A stretch of 39,480 bases of DNA from IMG/VR virus record IMGVR_UViG_3300050034_000025, positions 1-39,480 of that record; one strand, written 5' to 3'. Within the stretch, counting starts at the first letter, position 1, and the number at the start of each line of letters is the position of its first letter. The notes beneath the pieces were generated by a model. The model saw only the letters and a program-made list of their open reading frames with translations. It was not told the DNA's origin and searched no databases. The DNA is from a virus. Shown here one piece after another: positions 30,828 through 38,736 of this stretch. A program made the position numbers and the translations under genes.

Positions 30828-32512
30828 TTTCGCCCCTCCCCTTCTACGTCCTCGCCACGAATCAGGTCGATAGATACTGGACCTTTTTTGTCAAATGACT
30901 CGATGTGGAAATACACAGGCTTTGCGCTTGAGCACTTACCGTCAAATTCCACCTTGACAACTCGCGCCACTTCATCCTCAAACGTCATTCCTACCATCCA
31001 CTCAGCCCACCCGCCGATTGATGATGCGCCGCGCAAGCGCTGGCTGATTCTTCCAGATGCAGAAATCTTATTGTAGTGATGCAGCATGGTAAGCTGCGCC
31101 CCCGTGCGCTGCTGAATGTCGTTTAGCTTGCGCATGATTTCTGCCATCTGTGTGTTGTCGTTTTCATCGCTGCAATGTAACTTGTTGAACACATCAAAGA
31201 TCAGGAACTCAAGGTGCCGATTATTCGATTCCTGAATAAGCTCGTCCACTTGCGCTGGGTCATCGATCATAAGCCCGTCGGTGAGTCCGCGTGCGTTGCA
31301 ATAAATGTTCTGTGAAATCATAGCCATCTCTGTGGCGTTAAATCCGCGCCCAAGCATCAAGTGCGACATGCGCCATGCGGTAAGGCGATAATCATCCTCA
31401 CGCGAAACAATGCCGACGCGTGTAGGGATGGGAATCACAAACCCTAGAAAGTGTGTCCCTGTTGCAAGGCCAAGCGCAAGGTCCACAGAGACAAAGCTCT
31501 TTCCGGTCTTTGGCTCCGCGCCAATCATCCCGTTCCCGCCGCGCTGAATCACGTCCTGCACCAGCCAATCGACCTTATCAGTCGCGTGCGATAGGAACTC
31601 TTCTGCCGATACATAGAAGTTATGCTTTTTCTTCGCCTCTCCTTCCCACAGCGGTGCTTCCCGAATCAGCTTGCGCAGATCGGCGATTTCGGTGTGCTCT
31701 TTGAGCCAGTCAGAAACATCTGATTTCTCCGGCATGGTGTCGAATCGAACCCGGCGCACCGAAAGCGCACAACCAGCTACCGATGCACATACGTGATCCG
31801 CCCACGTGCGGCCAGCCTCGTCGTTATCCTCGAAGACCACTACAGCCTTACCGGCAAAGTACGCATTGTAGGCCGTGCGCCATTTGGGCGACTGCCCCGG
31901 CTGCCACGCGCCATCAAAGTTGCAGGTTGTGCAGATGCGCACCCCCGGTCGGGTCGGCCATAACTTCGGTGCCAATGCCTGCAAGTTGTCGCAGTCCTTT
32001 TCTCCTTCGGCACACAGAATCATGTTGGCCGTCACCACATCGGGCAGGTGGTAGAGCACATGCTCTGCATCTCCGATTCCGTAGGCCATCCTCCCGGTTG
32101 CATCCTCGTGGTAGACCTGGAATGTTTTGTGATGCTTCCCGCTCGCGTCCTGTGACTCGTAGCGGCGTTTCTGATACGCCAGACGACCATCCGCTCCACG
32201 GAAGTCATAACAGGCCGTCAGGGTGCCTTTACGAGCATCTACCAAATCCTTTGCTCCGGTAATCTCGCTGATCGCCTTGACCGCATCCTCACGGGTTGAC
32301 TTCGAGTAACGCATCTCGAAATCGACCAGACTGCCTTTTGCGCCACAACCGTGGCAGTTGAAACCGCCGTTTCCGTCGAGGAACACCGTGGCGCTGGCCG
32401 TGGCGTCATCGTGGAAGGGGCACTTGACAGCCACCTTGGAGTTGGACGGAATCGATCGGTCGAGTCGATGCTCGAAGTAGTGCCGAATTTGTTCAGTCGA
32501 AAAGCTCAGCAT
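30824..32512 (-). CDS. Bifunctional primase-helicase
   Basis: A 562-residue replication protein with three domains in order. A CHC2-type zinc finger (Cys31, His34, Cys53, Cys56; CPFHDD and FNCHGCG) recognises template. A TOPRIM catalytic region has AEGE (168-171) and EDND (228-231). A RecA/RepA-like ATPase follows with Walker A GAEPKTGKS (331-339) and Walker B LIFD (Asp440). It makes primers and unwinds DNA at the fork. It overlaps the initiator gene by 20 bases, with the initiator lying upstream. Confidence 0.92.
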   Translation of the reverse strand: MLSFSTEQIRHYFEHRLDRSIPSNSKVAVKCPFHDDATASATVFLDGNGGFNCHGCGAKGSLVDFEMRYSKSTREDAVKAISEITGAKDLVDARKGTLTACYDFRGADGRLAYQKRRYESQDASGKHHKTFQVYHEDATGRMAYGIGDAEHVLYHLPDVVTANMILCAEGEKDCDNLQALAPKLWPTRPGVRICTTCNFDGAWQPGQSPKWRTAYNAYFAGKAVVVFEDNDEAGRTWADHVCASVAGCALSVRRVRFDTMPEKSDVSDWLKEHTEIADLRKLIREAPLWEGEAKKKHNFYVSAEEFLSHATDKVDWLVQDVIQRGGNGMIGAEPKTGKSFVSVDLALGLATGTHFLGFVIPIPTRVGIVSREDDYRLTAWRMSHLMLGRGFNATEMAMISQNIYCNARGLTDGLMIDDPAQVDELIQESNNRHLEFLIFDVFNKLHCSDENDNTQMAEIMRKLNDIQQRTGAQLTMLHHYNKISASGRISQRLRGASSIGGWAEWMVGMTFEDEVARVVKVEFDGKCSSAKPVYFHIESFDKKGPVSIDLIRGEDVEGEGRK

Positions 32513-33293
32513 CTAAATCACCCATTCCGTTGCCGACTACAGGTGTTCCGTCCATGTGGTAAAACTTCTTCTTTGGCTTCGGCGGCTCGATCTTGCTTGG
32601 GTCGTCCAGCTTCAGAGGGTAGAGTCCCTGCCAACTCTTGCGCACGCTCTGGTCCAGAACGGCGGTAGGATCATCACCCGAATCTCGCAATCGCGTCAGC
32701 GCCACGACTTCCAGATTCTTTGCGTACTCGGTCAGCGGCTTCTTGCTCTTCGTCCGCATCTCCACGTACGCATCCCACGCCTCACGGTTGACCCAGTCGG
32801 GCAACTCAAACACCGCCGTTTTTGGAGAGCGCTTTTTGGCAGCGACAGGAGCCGAAGGCGACAATGCCTCTGTCTGTTCTGTTCTGTTCTGTTCTGTTCT
32901 GTTCTGTTCTGGTGCGTTACATTCTGCGTTTCTGCCCGTTACGCTAACGCCGTTACGTAACGTTTCACCCTGTTTCAATGCCTGTTTTTTCTGGCGAAAA
33001 CGCCGAACGCGATCAGCGGAAGAATCTGAAACGTACTGGCGCTTATCCCAGTTTGTAACGCTCCACTTTTCGCCAATGAACTTTTTGGCAATGAATTCGC
33101 GTTCGGTTTCCGCAAAGGATTCCTCGTTGCAGCCAAGCCCAAAAATAAGCTCGTCGCGAGACAGCTCCTCGGTCGGCCCTGCGCAGCGCAAGCAAAGCAA
33201 ACGCACAAAACGAATCTGAAGCGAGTCGCTCATTGTGCGCACTTTCGGGTCAGAAGCAAGCTCCGCATATAATCTGCACCACGTGTTAGCCAT
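32493..33293 (-). CDS. Replication initiator-like protein (lambda O position)
   Basis: A 266-residue protein upstream of the primase-helicase. The N-terminal part (CRLYAELASDPKVRTMSDSL, then RFVRLLCLRC and FGLGCNEESF) resembles the winged-helix start of phage replication proteins. The middle is low complexity, with a repeated NRTEQ motif encoded by a pentanucleotide tract (32876-32910), then a helical C-terminal domain. The gene may contain the origin, as lambda O does. Assignment is by pattern and context. Confidence 0.72.
   Translation of the reverse strand: MANTWCRLYAELASDPKVRTMSDSLQIRFVRLLCLRCAGPTEELSRDELIFGLGCNEESFAETEREFIAKKFIGEKWSVTNWDKRQYVSDSSADRVRRFRQKKQALKQGETLRNGVSVTGRNAECNAPEQNRTEQNRTEQTEALSPSAPVAAKKRSPKTAVFELPDWVNREAWDAYVEMRTKSKKPLTEYAKNLEVVALTRLRDSGDDPTAVLDQSVRKSWQGLYPLKLDDPSKIEPPKPKKKFYHMDGTPVVGNGMGDLDAELFD
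32876..32910. repeat. Seven tandem GTTCT units (pentanucleotide repeat)
   Basis: Seven exact copies of GTTCT on the plus strand, read as repeated N-R-T-E-Q on the minus strand. Gain or loss of one unit would shift the initiator reading frame. Confidence 0.95.
32915..32962. other. Candidate replication origin: CGTTAC iterons and a 12-bp palindrome
   Basis: CGTTAC occurs at 32915, 32937 and 32951. The last is part of the perfect palindrome CGTTACGTAACG (32951-32962), and the second sits in a near-palindrome. All are inside the initiator-like gene beside the pentanucleotide tract, as iterons lie inside lambda O. Confidence 0.4.
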
Positions 33294-33295
33294 CG

Positions 33296-33979
33296 TTAAG
33301 CCTTTCTCAGATCGTTCAGCCGCTCTGTCAGCCAGATAAGCCCCTTGCCAGTGACGTAGGTACGAGCGTACAGTTCGCCATCATCACCGTACGGGCGCTC
33401 CTTGACGACGAAGTATCCTCTGTTGATGTACTCCTGATAGGGCGTGTTGTCGGGGAGCAAGATGCACTCTCCGCGCAGCTTGGCGAACAAACGATTTTGG
33501 CCGGTGCCGAGGATTTTAGCCGCCTCTGCCAGACTCTGCAATCCGTGGGCATTGTGAATGCGGTCGGCGATAGCGGCCTTTGGCTTGAGCGTGTCGTTTT
33601 GCGCCTGTAATGCCTCACGCTGCTCGTACTGGTCTGCCCATGCTCTTGCGGCCACCGCAGGGTCTGTAAAGTCAGGAAGGGCCGTTACGGCGCTTTCCTT
33701 GGCCTCAAGCTCCTGCCACCGGTCGATGATCTTCGTCATGAACTCCGGGCAATTCTGGGCGACAAGGACAATGGAATCTCGCTTGTTGAGAAGGTATTCG
33801 GTATAGATGTTTCCGTTGTGATCGAACTCCCGCGTTGCGAGGGTTCCGATAAGCCCTTTGGAAAAGAGTCTTTCGGCAGAAATCTTGATGTGACTGTGCT
33901 GGCTACCCACAAGTTCGGCGATTTCTCGCGAAGACATGGTGATTGTTTGCTTTTGATTAAACAGAGCAAGCTGGTCCAT
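33296..33979 (-). CDS. Rha/KilAC-type antirepressor-like protein
   Basis: A 227-residue protein with two domains. Residues about 1-95 match the Rha family (TMSSREIAELVGSQHSHIKI, then EYLLNKRDSIVLVAQNCPEF). Residues about 115-227 match the KilAC / antirepressor C-terminal domain (KPKAAIADRI, LQSLAEAAKILGTGQNRLFA, then VTGKGLIWL). Such proteins counter phage repressors or regulate early genes. The ribosome binding site is weak, and a 190-base hairpin-rich leader precedes the gene. Confidence 0.85.
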   Translation of the reverse strand: MDQLALFNQKQTITMSSREIAELVGSQHSHIKISAERLFSKGLIGTLATREFDHNGNIYTEYLLNKRDSIVLVAQNCPEFMTKIIDRWQELEAKESAVTALPDFTDPAVAARAWADQYEQREALQAQNDTLKPKAAIADRIHNAHGLQSLAEAAKILGTGQNRLFAKLRGECILLPDNTPYQEYINRGYFVVKERPYGDDGELYARTYVTGKGLIWLTERLNDLRKA

Positions 33980-34169
33980 TTTTGTGGTTTTCTGACCTAT
34001 GACGGGTATGGCAGTCGGTCATTCTGTTCCCGCTGAGACGCGGTGATGATGGAGCGGGTCTGGAAGGTCTCAGTCAACCAGACCCATTCTCGGGGGATCA
34101 ATCCCAAGTGCTCCTGTGTATCCAACCGGGGAGGATGGATACTTAAAATCTAACATGGACGGATGAAAC
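33980..34169 (-). promoter_or_regulatory. Structured leader upstream of the Rha-type gene
   Basis: A noncoding gap with three inverted repeats: 34056-34085 (GGGTCTGG/CCAGACCC, 14-base loop), 34094-34105 (GGGAT-CA-ATCCC) and 34118-34142 (GTATCCA/TGGATAC, 11-base loop). In the leftward transcript the last loop shows UCCUCCCC, an anti-Shine-Dalgarno-like sequence. It could be an attenuator or regulatory RNA. Confidence 0.4.
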
Positions 34170-34550
34170 TTACTGCAACTTTTGTTTCCCAATCGTCCAG
34201 TTATGTGATCCGCAGTATCCGGTAAAAGCAATGTCGCCGATCATAATAGCGCGTCCCACCCATGGGTGTGAACGGAAAATGTATCGACGCTGCAAATACT
34301 GCGCCCCAGTAACTGCTGCTGCATAGCCGAGCATAGCGGGCCGTGACGTCGCCATGCTGTCGGGCAAGAATCTGTCTGTACCACCGTTCCCCGATGCGTA
34401 GTGCGTGCTGAAAGCATCGTTGACGCGCACTGCGGATACGCTTCCGAGCAACGCCCAGTCAAGCTTTGTGAACTGTGACGTCGCACTCTGTGCAATCGCC
34501 GCAGTCGTCGTCGTGAACGCGAATATCAGAATCGCAAGTTTCGTCTTCAT
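34170..34550 (-). CDS. Exported hypothetical protein with signal peptide
   Basis: A 126-residue protein beginning MKTKLAILIFAFTTTTAAIA, a typical signal peptide with likely cleavage after AIA (residue 20). The mature part has a helical, partly hydrophobic middle (PAMLGYAAAVTGAQYL) and a basic C-terminus. An early phage gene encoding an exported protein may affect surface or periplasm, for instance superinfection exclusion; this is inference. The start overlaps the previous gene by 92 bases in another frame. Confidence 0.62.
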   Translation of the reverse strand: MKTKLAILIFAFTTTTAAIAQSATSQFTKLDWALLGSVSAVRVNDAFSTHYASGNGGTDRFLPDSMATSRPAMLGYAAAVTGAQYLQRRYIFRSHPWVGRAIMIGDIAFTGYCGSHNWTIGKQKLQ

Positions 34551-34812
34551 AGGTCGGTGCCTCTTCGTACGAATCAGTCTCGTAGAGCGGGGTGAGATAT
34601 CCATAGTCAACGTAATGTCCCTTCTCTCTGGCGACTACTTTTTTTGTATGAATAGTCCGTCCGCACTTAGGGCATGGAATAACGCATTCTCCGGTATTTG
34701 AAGGCTTGGACATGCTACCGCACTTACACTTGAAGTAAGTCTTATAAGGCCCGGTAAACTCGTGCCTAGTTGGAATAACGGCTTCGGTATCTTTCTCTCT
34801 GAAGGGCCACAT
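34459..34812 (-). CDS. Zinc-ribbon protein with acidic Cys-rich tail
   Basis: A 117-residue protein beginning MWPFREKDTEAVIP. Residues about 27-55 contain CKCG and CPKCG, a four-cysteine ribbon. The C-terminal 30 residues are acidic with four more cysteines (ETCDSDI, DDDCGDCTECD). A strong AGGAGTTTAATT ribosome binding site precedes ATG 34812. The last 92 bases also encode the signal peptide of the next gene in another frame. Function unknown. Confidence 0.65.
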   Translation of the reverse strand: MWPFREKDTEAVIPTRHEFTGPYKTYFKCKCGSMSKPSNTGECVIPCPKCGRTIHTKKVVAREKGHYVDYGYLTPLYETDSYEEAPTYEDETCDSDIRVHDDDCGDCTECDVTVHKA

Positions 34813-34863
34813 AATTAAACTCCTGTGTGCGGGGATTATGGCTCCCCGCTGGCCAGTTGCTCG

Positions 34864-35061
34864 TTATCCGACGACTTGTGTCTGCACAGACTCCTTCGTC
34901 ACATAGTGATCGCGCAGCCAGATGCGGAGATACTGTCCTGCGGGCCGGTCCGCTTCATCGGCGTCATTCATAATCTGGTTGTAGACATTCGTCTCTGCGA
35001 CGTTGTCCTTACGGAAAGAAGCGGTGATCCGTGGGTCTGTGATTTTAGTTTCTTCAGTCAT
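34864..35061 (-). CDS. Small acidic hypothetical protein
   Basis: A 65-residue protein beginning MTEETKITDPRITASFRKDN, with mixed charge and no cysteine. It has a strong AGGAGATTTTGCA ribosome binding site. Composition suggests a soluble helical protein. No family recognised. Confidence 0.65.
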   Translation of the reverse strand: MTEETKITDPRITASFRKDNVAETNVYNQIMNDADEADRPAGQYLRIWLRDHYVTKESVQTQVVG

Positions 35062-35095
35062 TGCAAAATCTCCTGTGGAGCATGTTTCGGTTAAG

Positions 35096-35518
35096 TTACT
35101 TGGCGACGTTGTATCCAGAGTAAGGATTGTTAAGGCCGATGGATACTGCCGTGTATGGGTTAACACCCTTTGGAAAATCCGGTGTAATGAATGGAGTATA
35201 GTCATTCACTTGGCAGTTGGTGCCAACGGCATCTTTGACGGCTCTGATGATCTTGTCGCGCTCGATAATGACAGAGTTCGAGTAGTCAAGCGATTGTTTG
35301 ATTTTCTTGTTCTCGATGAACAATGTGTCATGATCGCGACGCCAGACCTCCATCTCCTTTACCGCGTCGTTAAGATTCTCCTGCAACTCTTCGACGATCC
35401 GCGCCGTAGCGCGGAGTTCGTTATTCAGGGATTTGGCATACTTCTCGGAATCCTCAAACTTCTGCTTATAATCTTCCCCCGTGTCTGCCTTCTTCAGGTG
35501 CGATACGCGCTGTGTCAT
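35096..35518 (-). CDS. Coiled-coil hypothetical protein
   Basis: A 140-residue protein whose first 90 residues form a long charged coiled coil (EDSEKYAKSLNNELRATARI, VEELQENLNDAVKEME), followed by a Pro/Gly/Asn-rich C-terminus (NPYTAVSIGLNNPYSG). The start overlaps the previous stop by ATGA. Function unknown. Confidence 0.7.
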   Translation of the reverse strand: MTQRVSHLKKADTGEDYKQKFEDSEKYAKSLNNELRATARIVEELQENLNDAVKEMEVWRRDHDTLFIENKKIKQSLDYSNSVIIERDKIIRAVKDAVGTNCQVNDYTPFITPDFPKGVNPYTAVSIGLNNPYSGYNVAK

Positions 35519-35934
35519 TTCGATTCATCCCCTTCCGCTTCCGTTTTGCCGGCTTCCTTGCCGAACATCTTGTCGAGTTCCGCGAGTTCATCCTCGGGGA
35601 ACAACTCTTGCTGCTTCTCTTCGTCGGTCATTGGTTCGGTGCGGACGATCTCTCCGGTATCGAGCCGCACGGTTTGTTTGCTCCCGATCTGAGGCTTATC
35701 CATGCGGACGACACACTCCACGTCTCGCACTTCGCCCTTGGAGCGGATAGCCTTACTCAAAGTGCGCATAGTTCCGCGCAGCGCCTTCAAGTTGTCCGTG
35801 TACTCCTTCATGGCCGACTTCTTGGCGTCCTCGACCTCGTCGTACGTGATGCTGGCCGTGGATAGCTCCTGGCCCTTCTGCTCAACCTCGTCGTCGCAGA
35901 AAGAGCAAAACAGCCGCTCTTTGATCTTCGGCAT
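35515..35934 (-). CDS. Hypothetical protein with single CxxC motif
   Basis: A 139-residue protein beginning MPKIKERLFCSFCDDEVEQK. One CSFC pair lies near the N-terminus, then a helical region (KKSAMKEYTDNLKALRGTMR) and an acidic C-terminus (EKQQELFPEDELAELDKMFG). TAATG overlap couples it to the upstream gene. Function unknown. Confidence 0.7.
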   Translation of the reverse strand: MPKIKERLFCSFCDDEVEQKGQELSTASITYDEVEDAKKSAMKEYTDNLKALRGTMRTLSKAIRSKGEVRDVECVVRMDKPQIGSKQTVRLDTGEIVRTEPMTDEEKQQELFPEDELAELDKMFGKEAGKTEAEGDESK

Positions 35935-36182
35935 TACTTGCCGCCTTTCTTCTCCGGCACCGCTGCCTTCACTTCTGGATTCGGATCGGGTTTGACTTGC
36001 GTGATCCCAGACTTCGGGTTCCATTGCCAGCCGGGGTGAATGCGATTGCGCTGAACAACGCGATAGAGAGCCGTCTTACCAGCGTCCGCAGCGCTGAACG
36101 TGTAGACGCCATTGCTGACGGTGTACTGGCCCGCTGTGGGCGTTCCTGTCGTAAGCGTGAACCCTGATGCTAACTTGTGCAT
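35934..36182 (-). CDS. Stand-alone copy of the structural Ig-like module (truncated)
   Basis: An 82-residue protein starting at ATG 36182 behind a perfect GGAGGAAAC. Residues 7-39 (GFTLTTGTPTAGQYTVSNGV, then YTFSAADAGKTAL) are nearly the same as the module inside the head connector and tail tube. The last strand (ISYTY) is missing and replaced by YRVVQRNRIHPGWQW and a Pro/Lys-rich tail. The DNA also matches the connector copy, which points to recent transfer of the module into the early operon. Function unknown. Confidence 0.75.
   Translation of the reverse strand: MHKLASGFTLTTGTPTAGQYTVSNGVYTFSAADAGKTALYRVVQRNRIHPGWQWNPKSGITQVKPDPNPEVKAAVPEKKGGK
36066..36161 (-). repeat. Ig-like module, copy e (truncated, opposite strand)
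   Basis: About 96 bases align with 12399-12494 on the opposite strand. Confidence 0.75.
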
Positions 36183-36195
36183 GTTTCCTCCGATG

Positions 36196-36372
36196 CTACT
36201 GTCTGAAAAATCCACCCCAGTACATCAGGGCAATAGTTAGCGCCGAGCTAACAAGGTCTGTCCAAAAGTTGATGTTTGATCGCGGCTTCCCATGAAGCGC
36301 AGCCGACAACAGAAGCGCTACAAACATGATCGATAGATAAACGATCTGCGGCGCGTGCAATACAAAGTGCAT
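36196..36372 (-). CDS. Small two-helix membrane protein
   Basis: A 58-residue protein beginning MHFVLHAPQIVYLSIMFVAL, with a basic turn (HGKPRSNINF) and a second hydrophobic segment (SALTIALMYWGGFF). HAPQI followed by HGKP and a final YWGGFF resembles a small membrane family seen in other phages. The ribosome binding site is GGGAGGATTT. Function unknown. Confidence 0.75.
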   Translation of the reverse strand: MHFVLHAPQIVYLSIMFVALLLSAALHGKPRSNINFWTDLVSSALTIALMYWGGFFRQ

Positions 36373-36384
36373 AAATCCTCCCTA

Positions 36385-37185
36385 TTAAATGATTGCTAAA
36401 TCGTCATCCGTCAGATACGTTTCTGGATGCTCTTCAACGCTTTTCGTCGTGGATGATCCGAGCTTCTTCTGCTCGACAGCAGCGAAAATCTCATCTGGAG
36501 TCACGCCGTAGTGCTCTGCAATATTCGCCAGCGCAATATCTACGGTGCTAATAAAGCTGCTGATTTCATCGTTGGCCTTCGCAATGTCAGAAAGGACAAG
36601 AGGGTTATCAGTTGTCAACACGGCGTGATAGTAGCGCATCGGCTCGAAGATTACGCGCGGATCATAGCTCACAAAATCCCATCGCGGCAACTCGCTGCAC
36701 GCCATGCCCATGATGCACTGCCAGTAGTGTTCCTCCGGCACTTCATCCTCGCTGATAATCCATCTCAGGTGCTTCTCGGTAGACGGGCACTTGATTTCTA
36801 GACCACCGATGTAACTCCCCTCGTCATCGATCAGAAGGCCGTCAGGGCTGCAACCGGCCTTATCAATCGTGGGGTGAGCAATGAACCCGACCTGCCGCAC
36901 GTTGATACCGGAATCAAGGAAGAACGCCTCTCGGGCATCCTTTTCGTGCTCTGTGCCCCACTCCATTTCCTTGCTCACAAATCCGTCGCGCGACTGCCAC
37001 GTCATAAGCTCCGCAATCAGAGCGAGTCGGTAGTTGGTTCGTTCTGCGGCCTCGCCGCCCCGTTTAAGCGTCGCCATGACACTCTTCAGGTTCGACGCCG
37101 TGACTTTTGCCAGCCGGATATTGAACCACTCCGGCGATAATTGACCGAAGTTGAAAATCCGGTCCTTGAGACTAGTTGATTGCAT
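36385..37185 (-). CDS. YqaJ-type exonuclease (lambda Exo-like recombinase)
   Basis: A 266-residue protein with SPEWFNIRLAKVTASN, GTEHEKDAREAF, GCSPDGLL (Asp115) and LEIKCPS (Glu130, Lys132). These are the PD-(D/E)xK core motifs of the YqaJ/lambda exonuclease family. It resects double-stranded DNA ends for the ERF annealing protein encoded just upstream. AAGGTGG precedes the start, which overlaps the previous gene by 14 bases. Confidence 0.92.
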   Translation of the reverse strand: MQSTSLKDRIFNFGQLSPEWFNIRLAKVTASNLKSVMATLKRGGEAAERTNYRLALIAELMTWQSRDGFVSKEMEWGTEHEKDAREAFFLDSGINVRQVGFIAHPTIDKAGCSPDGLLIDDEGSYIGGLEIKCPSTEKHLRWIISEDEVPEEHYWQCIMGMACSELPRWDFVSYDPRVIFEPMRYYHAVLTTDNPLVLSDIAKANDEISSFISTVDIALANIAEHYGVTPDEIFAAVEQKKLGSSTTKSVEEHPETYLTDDDLAII

Positions 37186-37381
37186 GTGCTTCCACCTTGT
37201 TCTCGACGCTATTTACATCGGTAAGGAGCGATTCTCCGCTCGTGAAAAAGTAGACCACACTCAAGTTGCCCTTCGTCTCGACTGCTACAGACTTGACGAT
37301 TCCAACTCGTCCCATTGTCAGGTTGGAGGCAAGCCGGAACAGATGCAGGATGCACTCTCTTGTCTCTTCCGAGTTATCCAT
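37172..37381 (-). CDS. Small hypothetical protein between recombination genes
   Basis: A 69-residue protein beginning MDNSEETRECILHLFRLASN with a beta-rich second half (GNLSVVYFFTSGESL). A strong AAGGAGAACC ribosome binding site lies inside the ERF gene end, and it overlaps both neighbours. Its place between annealing protein and exonuclease suggests a recombination accessory role, but nothing in the sequence proves it. Confidence 0.65.
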   Translation of the reverse strand: MDNSEETRECILHLFRLASNLTMGRVGIVKSVAVETKGNLSVVYFFTSGESLLTDVNSVENKVEAHAIN

Positions 37382-38138
37382 GGTTCTCCTTTTCAAGCCG
37401 AATTTGTGCTTCCATGTTAATCTTGGCGAAGTGAGCCGAGGCTGTTGGGTCAGACATTCCTTTGGCCTCTTTGGCCGCGTCGAAGTATGCCGCCTTCAAA
37501 TCTTTCCAGTTGTTCGACTCACGGATACGCTTGCTTAGTGCCTCTACACGCTCCGAGCCCATCAGGTTTGTGCCGTTTCCTCCATATCCGTCATCGTCGC
37601 CCTTGTCGGTATACGACAGGTTGAAGATCATTCCCACCAGATAGCGCTTGGCGCTCGTCAGAGCCGACTTGTAGGCGTTCGTGGTGGTCATGACATCGTT
37701 GCCCTTCGGCCCCTTCGTCGAAGTCGGTAGTCCATAGCTGTAATCCTTGGAATAGCCAGCCGAGTGCGACACGGTGCAGCAGCATTCCACCCAGTCGGGC
37801 TTATCCGTGGCCGGTGACGAGAAGCAAAGGGCGAACCCGTGCGCCGTATACACTGGGCGAATCGAACGATCGATCTGCTCATAGTCAGCGAATTTTCCGT
37901 TCGGTGCCGACTTATTTTTGTAGATCGGGTGCAGTATCTGCTGCACCTCGATCATGGCCTGTGTGTACTCGGCTTGCGCATTGCGGTCCATGGCGCGTTC
38001 CTGCAACGCTGTCAGGCGCTCAATCACGTCGATTGCCGCGTCTTTCTGCAACGCCATCTGCAAAAGCTGCATCGGTGTGGTGTTCTGCAATGCTTGCTCC
38101 GGCTTTGGCGCAAGCTCTAGCTGTGTGGGTTCAGGCAT
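37374..38138 (-). CDS. erf: ERF-family single-strand annealing protein
   Basis: A 254-residue protein with the ERF core: AEYTQAMIEVQQILHPIYKN, KFADYEQIDRSIRPVYTAHGF, and TTTNAYKSALTSAKRYLVGM. It anneals complementary single strands during phage recombination and works with the YqaJ exonuclease. The start at 38138 has GCGAGGT upstream. The C-terminus is helical and charged. It overlaps the upstream membrane gene by 22 bases. Confidence 0.9.
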   Translation of the reverse strand: MPEPTQLELAPKPEQALQNTTPMQLLQMALQKDAAIDVIERLTALQERAMDRNAQAEYTQAMIEVQQILHPIYKNKSAPNGKFADYEQIDRSIRPVYTAHGFALCFSSPATDKPDWVECCCTVSHSAGYSKDYSYGLPTSTKGPKGNDVMTTTNAYKSALTSAKRYLVGMIFNLSYTDKGDDDGYGGNGTNLMGSERVEALSKRIRESNNWKDLKAAYFDAAKEAKGMSDPTASAHFAKINMEAQIRLEKENHG

Positions 38139-38266
38139 TTCAAAACCTCGCAAATCTGGAAAATGTAGAAAACGATAACGGCAAACAATGCTCCAACAAC
38201 TGCGATCATTGCCCAGTAGAGGCTCGGTTCAATTACTCGCCAGCAGCACTTGACCTTTTCGATCAC
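38117..38266 (-). CDS. Small single-pass membrane protein
   Basis: A 49-residue protein starting at GTG 38266 behind GGAGGAACCTGC, coupled to the previous stop as GTGA. A hydrophobic segment (YWAMIAVVGALFAVIVFYIF) forms one transmembrane helix; cysteines flank it on both sides. Function unknown. Confidence 0.6.
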   Translation of the reverse strand: MIEKVKCCWRVIEPSLYWAMIAVVGALFAVIVFYIFQICEVLKCLNPHS

Positions 38267-38709
38267 GCAGGTTCCTCCGTTCCGTCGAGCAACGGGCCAC
38301 ACTCCCACGTGTACACTGGCTCGTCGTGCTCTTCTTCTGCCGGAATGACCGTCTCAGGAAGCACGCGCTCAGGACGCGCATCGACATGGCGAGTTCCCGT
38401 GGCTACCAGCTTGCAGACCTTATCGCGATCAGCAACAGCATCGATCGTAAATCCGTCTTCTTCGCCCTTGAGATGAAAGAACTGTTCGGTAAACTGCTTG
38501 TCTACCTTGCCAAAGCCGCGCGAAAACTTCTGAAGATACGCACGTTGTTCGTCGCCCCGGTCGCCCTGTTCGTACCACGCGTAGAACTTCAGAGCGGGCT
38601 TCTTCTCCCATCTCGGAAGATCAACTTCGGTAGGAATCGGAATATTCTCGTTCGCTTCCAGAAAGTCGGCCACTGCTCGTAAACCCTTGATTGCTGATTC
38701 CCTGTCCAT
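38263..38709 (-). CDS. Hypothetical early protein
   Basis: A 148-residue acidic protein beginning MDRESAIKGLRAVADFLEAN. The opening helix followed by IPIPTEVDLP recurs in small phage proteins that often precede recombination genes. The rest is mixed alpha-beta (FHLKGEEDGFTIDAVADRDK). It is the first gene after the strong leftward promoter, with a GGGGAG ribosome binding site. Function unknown. Confidence 0.7.
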   Translation of the reverse strand: MDRESAIKGLRAVADFLEANENIPIPTEVDLPRWEKKPALKFYAWYEQGDRGDEQRAYLQKFSRGFGKVDKQFTEQFFHLKGEEDGFTIDAVADRDKVCKLVATGTRHVDARPERVLPETVIPAEEEHDEPVYTWECGPLLDGTEEPA

Positions 38710-38736
38710 TTTGTTTTCTCCCCTTCACTGAAACCA

